NCBI GenBank assembly: GCA_023955635.1
Contig: JAMXHR010000016.1
Span: 1-64,000 of the forward strand
Origin: Methanosarcina sp. ERenArc_MAG2
GTDB lineage: Archaea > Halobacteriota > Methanosarcinia > Methanosarcinales > Methanosarcinaceae
Length of the DNA: 64,000 nt
Reading direction: 5' to 3'
The translations under genes and the position numbers were made by a program. How positions within the stretch are numbered: position 1 is the first letter of the stretch; each line of letters opens with the position of its first letter. Shown piece by piece: positions 26,553 through 37,583 of the stretch. The notes under the pieces were generated by a model. The model saw nothing but the letters and a program-made list of their open reading frames with translations, had not been told where the DNA came from and made no database searches.

Positions 26553-29299
26553 ATGGACAACTTATACAATAATCCAATGTTTAAAAATTGGGGGAAATCC
26601 AGACCTCTTGAAGACGGGAAGCTGGAATATCATTTACTTGTATACCACTGTTTGGATGTTGCAGCAGTTGGAAACATTCTGCTAGAAAAAGATGATCTAC
26701 TTATCCAAAAATTCATTAATGCTACGGGTCTTAGCAAAGAGCACACGTTATCTCTCATCTCTTTTTTACTAGCAGTTCACGATATTGGGAAGTTTTCGGA
26801 AAGATTTCAATATCTTAATCACGAATTATTTATAAAATTGAGTGGCCGTCAGAGTGCTAAAGGATACAATATGCGCCACGACAGTATGGGGTTCCTTTTA
26901 TGGGACGAAATCTGGCCAGAAGCGTGGGAGGAAAACTGGCTTAGACTAGACCCTAGCGCAGACAAATATGAATGGCAGGATGTATTAAGTCCATGGATTC
27001 AAGCAGTAACAGGTCACCATGGACGGCCTCCATTACTTCATATTCACGGTACCCCTGTTAACCGCAAAACTCAGTTTACAAAAGAAGACGTGGAAATGGC
27101 ATCTTCTTTTGTAAAAGAGATTTCAGTTATGTTCCTGAAACATAAGTCTGACCCGAACTTCAAATGGAACAAACAGATGGAAAAGAAATTCAAACGCTCT
27201 TCTTGGCTGCTTGCAGGATTGGTTATTTTAAGCGACTGGATAGGGTCAAACAGAGAATGGTTCCACTACTGTTCAGAACATATGACCCTTACAGAATACT
27301 GGGAAAAATGTGCGCTTCCCCACGCAAAGACAGCTGTCGAGAGTGCTGGAGTCTTATCTTCGGAAGTATCTCAAAAGACAGGCATGAAAAATCTCTTTCC
27401 TGATTTCAAGAAAACCCCACGCCCGCTACAAGAGTACGTATCAAAATGTGAAATAACTGACATACCCCAGTTATTCATACTTGAAGATTCAACTGGAAGT
27501 GGAAAAACTGAAGCTGCCGTTGTCTTAGCTCACCGTTTTATGGCAAAAGGGCTGGCCGAAGGGGTATTCATAGCTTTGCCAACAATGGCTACCGCTACAG
27601 CAATGTATAGAAGGATGGTGAAAGCCTATACAAAATTATTTAGAACGAAGGAAAACTCGCTTTTAAAACCCTCTCTTATACTTGCTCACAGTAGTAGTCA
27701 TTTATTAAACGAATTCAGACCCTCGATTGGCCTGGAGGAAGCAGTTTTTACCCCTGAATATAGTGGAAAAGACGAGGAAACAGCCTCTGCTCAGTGTGCA
27801 GCTTGGCTTGCTGATAACCGGAAAAAAGCGTTGTTGGCAAATGTAGGGGTTGGAACCATAGACCAGATCTTAATGGCAGTGCTACCTACCAACCACCAGT
27901 CACTGCGTATTCTGGGCATGTCAGAAAAAGTTTTAATTGTTGATGAGGTCCATGCTTATGATCCATATATGAATTCCCTCCTGTGCACCCTGCTCAGCTT
28001 TCACTCAGCTTTAGGGGGAAGTGCTATTCTTCTCTCAGCTACCCTTCCAATAAAACAACGTCAAGAGCTTGCAAACTCTTTTTGTAAAGGGTTTGGAGTA
28101 AGCATTAAATTAAATGAAACTACCTATCCTCTTGTTACATCCATCGATATTAATGATGTGTCTGAAACCCCTATTAAAGCCCTCAGTGAAAATAATCGAG
28201 AAACTGAGGTTGAATTCTTAGAGAACACTTCTCAGGTGAAGGAAAAGATAAGGGAGATCGCAGATAGGGGAGGCTGTGTCTGTTGGGTACGTAATACAGT
28301 GGACGATGCAGTGGCAGCTTATGAAGAGCTTTCATCTGTAATTGGGGGAAAAAAGTCTTGCTTTTCCATGCAAGGTTCGCCCTTGGAGATCGTCTTAGTA
28401 TTGAGGAAAGCACTCTATACAGATTTGGAAAGGAAAGCACCCCCGAGATCCGACGTGGCTATATTCTCATAGCTACCCAGGTCGTCGAGCAGTCTCTTGA
28501 CCTAGATTTTGACTATATGGTCAGCGATCTAGCCCCCATGGATCTTATGATCCAAAGGGCAGGAAGGATTCACAGACACGACAGGGAAGGGAGAGACAGT
28601 TGCATTCGTCTTGGGATACTTGCTCCCAAGTTAATAGAGGCACCTGATCGAGATTGGTACTCTGACTTTTTTTCAAAAGCAGCTTATGTTTATCCAAGTC
28701 ACGGTCAACTCTGGCTTACAGCTAAGGAGCTCACAAAGAGAGGGAAGTTCAAAATGCCAGATGATGCTCGCGATTTAATTGAATACGTTTTTGGGTCGGA
28801 TTCCAGAACTGAAATTCCTGAAACTTTAAGGGATAGAGATGATCAGGTAGAAGCAGAAAATAAAGATGTAATCTCTATTGCACAGCTAAATTCCCTAGAT
28901 ATTGATGACGGATATGAAATAAAGCGCAGTCAATGGCAAGGAGAAGCAATAACCCCAACCCGACTTGGAGAACTAACCACCACAGTACGTCTTGCTCGTT
29001 GGAACGGAAAGAATATTACTCCTTGGTGTGAGGCAGATAAATTTTCCTGGCAATTTAGCCAAGTTAGTATAGATCAGAGGAAAATAAAGTCACAAGATGA
29101 GTTCAGCTCACTGCTGAAGGCTGCGGTTGATAAGACCTTGGAATCTATGCATGATAAAGGTAAATGGTCTGTATTGGTACCTCTTTCTCCAATCAATGGA
29201 GGTGAATGGCAGGGGTATGCAAAGAATGGTGAAGGGAAGAGAGTCAAGGTGATTTACAATAACCTAACTGGAATAAGGGTAAGTTACGAACTATTGTGA
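26553..29299 (+). CDS. cas3: CRISPR-associated helicase-nuclease Cas3, frameshifted
   Basis: Cas3 degrades DNA marked by Cascade. The N-terminal HD nuclease has YHCLDVAA and AVHDIGKFSERF with the metal-binding His-Asp pair. The SF2 helicase follows: STGSGKTEAA (Walker A), VDEVHAYD (DEAD-type box), SATLP, and after the break TQVVEQSLDLDFD and QRAGRIHRHDR (motif VI). The frame breaks at a six-A run (28349-28354); adding one A restores GGKKVLLFHARFALGDRL and gives 915 residues, normal for type I-E. It is the first gene of the cas operon. Confidence 0.95.
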
Positions 29300-29421
29300 A
29301 TTCAGAAGGCTGTTAAATATTTTATTTTGAAAGCTATTAAATACTTAAAATGCAAACTTATATTATATAAAAACGTGAATTCTTCTGGTTTAATACTATC
29401 AATAATTAAATTGGAGGTTCT

Positions 29422-30983
29422 ATGAGTTTCAATCTAATTCGCGATGAATGGATGCCAGTCATACGACAGGACGGAACCAAAGAGGTTATAGCACCATATC
29501 AGCTGACTGAAAACCTTAGCATAAATCCTATTGTAGCCTTTAATGCACCCAGATCAGACTTTAACGGGTCATTGATTCAATTCGCAATTGGTCTGGTTCA
29601 GACGACAATGGCTCCAAAGGATAAAGGAGAATGGCGCCGTGGATTTACCAGCCCTCCTTCTAAAGAAAAACTGAAAACTATTTTTGATACGGCGTCCCAG
29701 AATTTTGACTTTGATGGGGATGAAGCATGCTTCATGCAGGACTATGAACTTAGAGACGGCAACGTTTTTCAGATTGACAAAGTACTCATGGAAATGCCTG
29801 GAAAAAATACTATCGAAAATAATACAGACCATTTCCTTAAAAGAGACACTGTAAAAAGAATGTGTTTTTCCTGCTGTGCTACAGCCTTTTTCAGTTTGCA
29901 GATCAACGCACCAAGCGGAGGTCAGGGAAACAGGACTTCTCTTCGCGGCGGGGGCCCAGTAACAACCATAGTGACAGCTGATGATAATATCTGGCACACT
30001 ATATGGTTGAACGTACTTCCTGAAGAAGAGTTTAAAAGACTTGGAAATTTTTCTAAAACTGAGCCACGCGATATTTTTCCATGGATGGGGCCTACCCGTA
30101 CAAGTGAAAAACAGCAGGAAACAACATCCCATGATGTGCATCCTTACCATATGTTTTGGAGTATGCCCCGCAGGATTCGTATCAATTTTGATAAAATAGA
30201 GTCTGGAAGCTGTGATATATGCGGAAATAATAAGGAAAAACTGGTTACTACATACAGATCTAAAAACTATGGCACAAACTATGGGGGAGCTTGGATCCAT
30301 CCACTTAGCCCTTATACACAGACTAAAAAAGGAGATTTTTTCCAAGGCATGGCCAACCTGGAGGGATCACTTATCGTTACTGGTTAGGATTGGTTCAGAA
30401 CGATGCTGAGAGAGGGGAATCAGTGTCCTTGTCTGTAATGAATTTCTATAAAATGCAACGTTACGCTGATTTACATGAAGTGTTCAGACATTCCCCAAGG
30501 TTGTGGGCTTTTGGATATGATTTTGATAATATGAAGGCTCGCTGCTGGTACGAAAGTCAGATGCCTCTAATCCATGTAGATGAGGACATTTTCAGTGTTT
30601 ATGAGTCAACAATAGCTTCTATTATAAAAATTTCCGAAATTGTGGCAAACAATGTGAAGATATCCATAAAAAAGTCCATGGGAGACAATATAAAAGGGGA
30701 TCTTTCCTTCATAGACACACGTTTCTGGACTGAAACTGAACCAGAATTCTATATTTTATTAGATAAACTCAATAAAATACTGAAAAAAGGATTGGACACC
30801 TTGAACTTAAAAAGAGAGTGGCTTGAAACATTATCAAAATATTCTGAAATATTGTTTGACAGTTATTCTCAGTCAAATCAGCTGGATACTTCAGATCCAA
30901 AAAATATTTCCCAAGCGCATCAAAGTATGCAATTTTTCAATTCTGAAAAAAATACAAAAATTGCACATCTCCTACAGACATAA
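29422..30983 (+). CDS. casA: Cascade large subunit Cse1/Cas8e, frameshifted
   Basis: Cse1 recognises the PAM and recruits Cas3. The start FNLIRDEWMPVI is diagnostic for the family, as is SGGQGNRTSLRGGGP in the middle. A zinc-binding pair CDICGNN lies at about residue 270. The frame breaks at a six-T run (30336-30341); adding one T restores PRHGQPGGITYRYWLGLV, the conserved Cse1 block. The present stop at 30983 gives 520 residues. Another frame runs to 31014 and ends in an ATGA overlap with casB, so a second error near 30936-30960 may hide the real C-terminus. TTGGAGG precedes the ATG. Confidence 0.92.
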
Positions 30984-31010
30984 TCACGGTTTTGAAAAGG
31001 AGGCTAACAC

Positions 31011-31514
31011 ATGAAACAAACACATGAACTGTTTATTTCCAGACCTGTCAGTAAAGTGCTTATTGACTGGTGGGAAGAACTGGACGAGAACCGAGGAGAT
31101 AGAGCTGTGCTGCGTCGTTGCCGAAATACAACGGAGGTAGTCTTCAGCCCTGCGTTCCACCGTCTAAGATTGAAGTTAAGTCAAATTGCAGATATCAACT
31201 CGAATTCATTAGCACTGATCGCAGGGATACTTTCTCATGTCAAAACCCATGACAATTGTGCAAAATTTGCAACTCAAATGGCTACACCAAAGACAGAAAG
31301 CTCAAATGCCCGCGTGAGTGGATTGAGATTCCGCAGACTGCTGACAATAAAGGACACAGACGAACTCTTTGGATCGATGATACGTATTGTCGACCTTCTA
31401 GATGGGAATCTCAACATCTACAGCCTTGCAGACGATCTTTGTTCGTGGGATGATGAGGAAACAAAGAAGCAATGGGCGTACAACTACTATGAAAATGCAC
31501 CTAATGAAAAGTAA
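31011..31514 (+). CDS. casB: Cascade small subunit Cse2/Cas11
   Basis: A 167-residue all-helical protein; two copies line the belly of type I-E Cascade and help hold the displaced strand. The motifs WWEELDENRGDRAVLRRC near the N-terminus and ARVSGLRFRRLL in the middle are typical. An AAGGAGG site lies 8 nt before the ATG. The gene is intact. It follows casA and precedes casC with short spacers in one operon. Confidence 0.95.
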   Translation: MKQTHELFISRPVSKVLIDWWEELDENRGDRAVLRRCRNTTEVVFSPAFHRLRLKLSQIADINSNSLALIAGILSHVKTHDNCAKFATQMATPKTESSNARVSGLRFRRLLTIKDTDELFGSMIRIVDLLDGNLNIYSLADDLCSWDDEETKKQWAYNYYENAPNEK

Positions 31515-31524
31515 AACTAACTAA

Positions 31525-32765
<1,241 letters not shown>

Positions 32766-32769
<4 letters not shown>

Positions 32770-33493
32770 AAGATTACCTTCTTTTTCGCCTTTATGGCCC
32801 AATGGCTTCATGGGGTGATGTCGCTGTGGGGGAATACAGGCCAACCTTTGATAGGCCTTCCAAATCTGCTATCATGGGGTTGCTAGCTGCATCCCTTGGG
32901 ATTTGCAGGGACGAGGAGGAAAATCAGAGCGAATTGGTCCAGGCATATAATTTTGCAGTCCAGGTAAATGTGCCAGGTGTTTTACTCAGGGACTATCATA
33001 CAATCCAGGTTCCACCATCAGGCTCGGGTAAAAATAAAAAAGACTTTGCTACACGCAGAGAGGAACTCGAAGCTGAAAAAAAGAAACAATCCTTTCTACA
33101 AGGGACTATTACTGTGATGCACTTTACACTGTGTGCATCTGGTGCAAGACTGAAAGAGTTCCCTATTCGCTTGAGATTATAAAACAAAAATTAAGAGAAC
33201 CTGAGTTTGTGCTTTATTTAGGCCGTAAGTCCTGTCCTATTGCCATACCAATCCAGGCAAAGATATTAGAGGCTGAAAATCTGAACGAAATATTTTCAAA
33301 AGTAAAGTTTGAAGACAAAGATTTGCTTCATGGGTTGCCTGAAAGCGAAAAAACCCGTTTATACTGGGAGGGAGACGACAATAGCTTGTGGGTACAACAC
33401 ACAGTAACCCGACGTGATGAACCCTTAAGCCGCAAGCGTTGGCAGTTTTCAAACAGAAAAGAGAATTACATGATGAAAACCCAGGAGAACTGA
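32766..33493 (+). CDS. casD: Cascade subunit Cas5e, frameshifted
   Basis: Cas5 caps the 5' handle of the crRNA. The N-terminus YLLFRLYGPMASWGDVAVGE and RPSKSAIMGLLAASLGI form the RAMP fold start of the family, and the C-terminal half carries LYLGRKSCPIAIPI. The frame breaks at a seven-A run (33076-33082); one added A restores ETILSTRDYYCDALYTV. Restored length is 242 residues. It starts at a GTG in a GTGA overlap with the casC stop and ends 2 nt before casE. Confidence 0.92.
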
Positions 33494-33495
33494 AT

Positions 33496-34182
33496 ATGTA
33501 TATAACCCGAAGCTGCTTGATACCGGATGCTTCTAAAAACGAGAAATTCTGGAGCAGTTTAGGAACCAGCTATGAGGTACACCGCCTGGTCTGGACCTTA
33601 TTTCCAGTAGATCCTGATAAGAACCGGGATTTTCTATATCGCCAGGAAGAAAATAACAGACTTCCAACATTTTACGTTGTATCTGAACGCGAACCTGAGA
33701 AGCAAGAAGAGATCTGGCAGACAAAATCCATGTCTTATAACCCTCTGTTATGTGAGGGAGATCGTTTGTCATTTATACTGAGAGTAAATCCTGTTGTTAC
33801 AAAACAGGACCTTGACGGGAGTCACCACCGGCATGATGTGATTATGGAAGCAAAGACAAAGCTAAAAGAGGAAGGAGTACCAAGAGACAAATGGCCTTCA
33901 GACACAGAAATTGTGCAGGATGAGGGGTTTAAATGGCTGGAGAAAAAGGGCCAACAAAATGGATTTTCTATAAAAAAGGAATTTATCCGTGCAGATGGCT
34001 ATATGCAGCAAAAATTCTATAAACCAAATGGGAAGCAGCTGATCAATATTAGTACAATAGATTTTAATGGAATATTAACTGTTACAGACCCTGAGCTGTT
34101 AAAAAAGGCTCTTTTCAAGGGAATAGGTCCTGCCAAGGGTTTTGGATGTGGTTTGATGATGGTACGGCGTATATTGGCCTGA
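33496..34182 (+). CDS. casE: CRISPR RNA endonuclease Cas6e
   Basis: Cas6e cuts the repeat hairpin and stays on the mature crRNA. MYITRSCLIPDAS at the start, the YEVHRLVWTLFP block with the conserved histidine, and GIGPAKGFGCGLMMV at the C-terminus (the glycine-rich RNA-binding loop) identify it. I use the ATG at 33496, preceded by CAGGAG, and not upstream frames that overlap casD. The 228-residue length is normal. Only 25 bp separate its stop from the first CRISPR repeat; cas1 and cas2, usually found here, are absent. Confidence 0.95.
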   Translation: MYITRSCLIPDASKNEKFWSSLGTSYEVHRLVWTLFPVDPDKNRDFLYRQEENNRLPTFYVVSEREPEKQEEIWQTKSMSYNPLLCEGDRLSFILRVNPVVTKQDLDGSHHRHDVIMEAKTKLKEEGVPRDKWPSDTEIVQDEGFKWLEKKGQQNGFSIKKEFIRADGYMQQKFYKPNGKQLINISTIDFNGILTVTDPELLKKALFKGIGPAKGFGCGLMMVRRILA

Positions 34183-34207
34183 GGTAATTTATGCTTCCCT
34201 TGATTAA

Positions 34208-35151
34208 GCGTTCCCCGCGAGTGTGGGGATGAACCGGAGAACTATTTGAATATTGAAGCTGCAACAAAGCGTTCCCCGCGAGTGTGGGGATGAACCGTAT
34301 GGCAGGAAAACAGACGTAGACACTTTTTCGCGTTCCCCGCGAGTGTGGGGATGAACCGATGATTATTAATGCTGGGATTACTAGGGTTGTGCGTTCCCCG
34401 CGAGTGTGGGGATGAACCGAAATTGTCAGCAATTGAAGGAAATGGACACACGCGTTCCCCGCGAGTGTGGGGATGAACCGGGGACATATCAGGTCCTTGA
34501 ACGCAGGGCATGGCGTTCCCCGCGAGTGTGGGGATGAACCGCCCTGCATATTCACGCCTGTCTTCAGATCTACGCGTTCCCCGCGAGTGTGGGGATGAAC
34601 CGTCGAAACGATCACCGAATATTACCCTTGGAAAGCGTTCCCCGCGAGTGTGGGGATGAACCGGTCAGGAACCTGTAGTAATCGAGGAACCTGTAGCGTT
34701 CCCCGCGAGTGTGGGGATGAACCGGACACGGTGGCTTATAATTCTGAGTGTAATATGCGTTCCCCGCGAGTGTAGGGATGAACCGGTCATTATCCAAGGA
34801 ACCTTCCCGTTTCTGCTGCGTTCCCCGCGAGTGTGGGGATGAACCGACCGCATAACTTCAGGCCAATTTTTGAGAAAAGCGTTCCCCGCGAGTGTGGGGA
34901 TGAACCGTACAGGAAACTTTTAGAAACCTTGCCGAAAACGCGTTCCCCGCGAGTGTGGGGATGAACCGAAAATAGCAGAGCAAACAGACGGAATCATAAA
35001 GCGTTCCCCGCGAGTGTGGGGATGAACCGGCTCTAAGCCCTATGAAATTTTTCCTCATTAGGCGTTCCCCGCGAGTGTGGGGATGAAGCGAAAACTAGAG
35101 GCAGCTGGAGGAAAATGGTCGTGTGTTCTCCATATATATGAGGATAAACCA
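34208..35151 (+). CRISPR. Type I-E CRISPR array, 15 repeats plus one degenerate terminal repeat
   Basis: Repeats of 29 bp start GCGTTCCCCGCGAG and end TGTGGGGATGAACCG, with exact 61-bp periodicity and 32-bp spacers. Repeats begin at 34208, 34269, 34330 and so on to 35062. Repeat 10 (34757) has one G to A change and repeat 15 (35062) ends GAAGCG. A sixteenth, strongly degenerate copy sits at 35123-35151 in phase. The hairpin CCCCGC/G-GGGG and the ATGAACCG handle are typical of type I-E and read in the plus direction, so decay lies at the leader-distal end. There is no leader-like DNA before repeat 1; transcription probably comes from the cas operon. Confidence 0.98.
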
Positions 35152-35290
35152 CAGTGTTTATATATTCAGCACGTAATTATTTTTAATAACCACAATTAAA
35201 ACGCTATATAGTCTGAACATGTTTGAAAGATCTACTTACATATTCTTTCTTGATTCTTGACTATAATAACCACGACACCTTTTCCCAGCT

Positions 35291-35380
35291 GTGTTCCCCA
35301 TGTATATGGGGATGAACCGTTTGCGTTTTAGGTGGGTTTAAAATAGAATATACGTTCCCCATTGACGTGGGGATGAAACG
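35291..35380 (+). CRISPR. Relic two-repeat CRISPR unit with altered stems
   Basis: Two 29-bp repeats (35291-35319 and 35352-35380) are separated by a 32-bp spacer and keep the I-E outline. Their stems differ from the main array: CCCCATGTATATGGGG and CCCCATTGACGTGGGG in place of CCCCGCGAGTGTGGGG. Base pairing is kept or nearly kept by compensating changes. They lie 139 bp beyond the degenerate last repeat of the main array and are not in phase with it. Confidence 0.85.
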
Positions 35381-35436
35381 ATTCCCCTCAATTTTCACAA
35401 ATGAATCAGGCTTCTAAAGAAGGGGAGTAAGATTGA

Positions 35437-35458
35437 CAGGATTGCCTGGGCAATCCTG
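35437..35458. repeat. 22-bp inverted repeat next to the replication origin
   Basis: CAGGATTGCC and GGCAATCCTG are perfect reverse complements separated by 2 bp. The site lies between the relic CRISPR unit and the iteron cluster. It may be an operator, a terminator-like hairpin of the CRISPR transcript, or a replication initiation structure. Confidence 0.6.
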
Positions 35459-35572
35459 ACCTTCTAAGTATAAATGACGGGGAAACAGTAACAAGAGACT
35501 AACTAATAACTAATAACTCAATAATAAATAATATAATTTATCTTTTTCTTTCCTTTCTTGATCTCTTGTGTA

Positions 35573-35870
35573 GATTAGCAGATTAGCTGGATTAGCCTAT
35601 TAACTTTAAACTAATCCAGTGAAAACGCTGGTGGTTAGCTTTGCGGATTAGCTGGATTAGCTGGATTAGCTGTTTTAGCCTTCGTAAAAACAAAATAAAT
35701 ATTTGTTTTGATCTGAGAAAAATGCATAATTAAAATTCAAAATCGAAAAAAATAGTGTCTCTTGTTTTAGCTAATCCAGCTAATCCAGCTAATCCAGAAG
35801 GCTTTTGTATGCGGTTTTGCCGGATTAGCCAAAAAAACTCAGGCTAATCCGGAGTAGACAAGCTAATCCA
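35573..35870. repeat. Iteron-like replication origin candidate
   Basis: Three perfect tandem 9-mers GGATTAGCT at 35645-35671 face three inverted tandem copies AGCTAATCC at 35769-35795 across about 97 bp of very AT-rich DNA. More copies of the GATTAGC core lie on both sides (35573, 35581, 35590, 35611, 35822, 35843 and 35862). Symmetric clusters of short repeats around an AT-rich centre are typical of plasmid and viral origins where an initiator binds and DNA melts. The polymerase and primase genes start right beside it. No gene is present in this stretch. Confidence 0.65.
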
Positions 35871-35909
35871 GATAGCCCTGAAAAAGAGTGGAATCATAGA
35901 AGGTAATGA

Positions 35910-37583
35910 TCATTTTTCCCATGTATCGCTTACTGTGATTTCCGCGACACATGGAAGATCAATTAGAAACAGCGCCCCTGCCTTCTCCATTTCGGTTTTC
36001 ACTATTTCTTTTACTTCATCTGCCTGGGCTTCTGTGCATTCTAAAACAAGCTCATCGTGCACGGTATTAATGAATTTCACGCCTTTAGGTTCGAGTTTTA
36101 AAAAGATGTTTCCCATTGCGATTTTCACCATATCAGCACATAGAGACTGTATAGGCAGGTTTTTTGATTCTCGCTTTATACTACTCCTTGCTTTATCGTC
36201 TTCCGGCTTTTCAAATTTAATCAATCGCCCTGCATTATTTCGTAGTTCTAAATTCTTTAGTCCTTGTTTGCTTATATCTCTTAGATAGCTGGAAACGCTA
36301 GGATAAGCTTCATAGAATTCGCTTATTATACATTCTGCCTCATTCTCTGTGACTTCAATTCCTGCAGCCTGTAACTTTTTTTGCAGACCGTAGGTCCACA
36401 TACCATAAACGATACCAAAGTTTACAGTTTTGGCTACACTCCTATCTTTTTTATCTATGTCAGTTATAGGCTTATGAAATATCTTTGAGGCTGTAAGCGC
36501 ATGCAGATCTGTTCCTTCATTGTATGCTTGGACATACTCTTTATCCTGGGACATTTGGGCTAAAATTCTTAATTCAATCTGCGAATAGTCAGCCGTTATT
36601 ATTTTGTTCCCAGATGAGGCTTTAAAAATAGTTCTCCATTCTGGCAAGGTCCTTGATGGTTGTTGTTGAAGGTTTGGTTTAGTGCAGGAAAGGCGCCCGG
36701 ATTTAGCTCCGATTTGGAAAAAATCTGCATGCACCCTACCTGTTTTCGTGTTTATGAAATTCGGAAGTTTTCCCACAAAAGTATTAAGTAGCTTTTCAGC
36801 TTCTTTATACTCTATCAGTTCTTTTATTATAGGATGGTCGAATTTAGCCAGCTCTTCCGCCTTGGTACTTTCCACAGGAATACCAAGGCGGTTTAACTCT
36901 TGCTTCAATTGCCGTGGGCTATTCAGATTTATTTTGTTAGTCCCTAGTATTTCATACAGAGACTGTTCAGCTTCGCACTTTCGGAGTTTTATTTCTTTTC
37001 GTATTTCGTTGAGTCTCTCCAGATCCACGTTCATTCCAGACAGTTCAAGCCACACAACAGCAGGTAAGGCCTTCATTTCTGTATTAATAACGCCTTCAAG
37101 TCCTAAAAGTTTAATTTTGGCCTGCTGCTGTTTGAATATTTCAGGCAGATATTTTAAATCGTTGGCTGCATATTGTTTTTGCTCTGGAGTAAGAGGGACC
37201 CCGTATCTAAAGCCCTGCTGCTCTTCTTTACTCATTCTTTGCCCGCAATACCTGAATACTAAATCGCTAAGCCCCGTAACACCACGTTTACCTGCGTAAA
37301 GCCCGCCAGAAAGTACAATTTCAGCCAAATAAGTGTCATAGATATTATAGAGAGTAACCCCAAAATGATACTTTAAGAATTTAGCATCAAATTTAAGATT
37401 GTGCCCTATTACTAGGTTGTTCTCTAATAGCGGTTTTACTTTATCTAGGCTCTTAGGATTTTCCAGGATTTCCGTTTCCCCAGAAGGCAAAAGAATCTGT
37501 ATAGTAACTATTTTACTGCTGAAGACGTCAAGCCCGTTCCCATTAGAATTATCCGTTTCGATATCAAGATATAGGGGAGACAT
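35910..37583 (-). CDS. Family A DNA polymerase with 3'-5' exonuclease domain
   Basis: A compact 557-residue polA-type enzyme. The exonuclease motifs are complete: DIET (Asp7, Glu9), GHNLKFDAKFL (Asp66) and YAANDLKYL (Tyr138, Asp142). The polymerase has ADYSQIELRILA (motif A, catalytic Asp), RSVAKTVNFGIVYG (motif B, O-helix) and VHDELV (motif C). There is no 5'-3' exonuclease domain, as in phage T7-like and plasmid polymerases. Family A enzymes are rare in archaea, which use families B and D, so acquisition by a mobile replicon is likely. Its ATG overlaps the stop of the primase gene (TAATG), showing coupling. Confidence 0.93.
   Translation of the reverse strand: MSPLYLDIETDNSNGNGLDVFSSKIVTIQILLPSGETEILENPKSLDKVKPLLENNLVIGHNLKFDAKFLKYHFGVTLYNIYDTYLAEIVLSGGLYAGKRGVTGLSDLVFRYCGQRMSKEEQQGFRYGVPLTPEQKQYAANDLKYLPEIFKQQQAKIKLLGLEGVINTEMKALPAVVWLELSGMNVDLERLNEIRKEIKLRKCEAEQSLYEILGTNKINLNSPRQLKQELNRLGIPVESTKAEELAKFDHPIIKELIEYKEAEKLLNTFVGKLPNFINTKTGRVHADFFQIGAKSGRLSCTKPNLQQQPSRTLPEWRTIFKASSGNKIITADYSQIELRILAQMSQDKEYVQAYNEGTDLHALTASKIFHKPITDIDKKDRSVAKTVNFGIVYGMWTYGLQKKLQAAGIEVTENEAECIISEFYEAYPSVSSYLRDISKQGLKNLELRNNAGRLIKFEKPEDDKARSSIKRESKNLPIQSLCADMVKIAMGNIFLKLEPKGVKFINTVHDELVLECTEAQADEVKEIVKTEMEKAGALFLIDLPCVAEITVSDTWEK

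Noticed and set aside
34115..35058. Minus-strand frames with repeated VHPHTRGER
   Set aside because: They are translations of the CRISPR repeats, not proteins.
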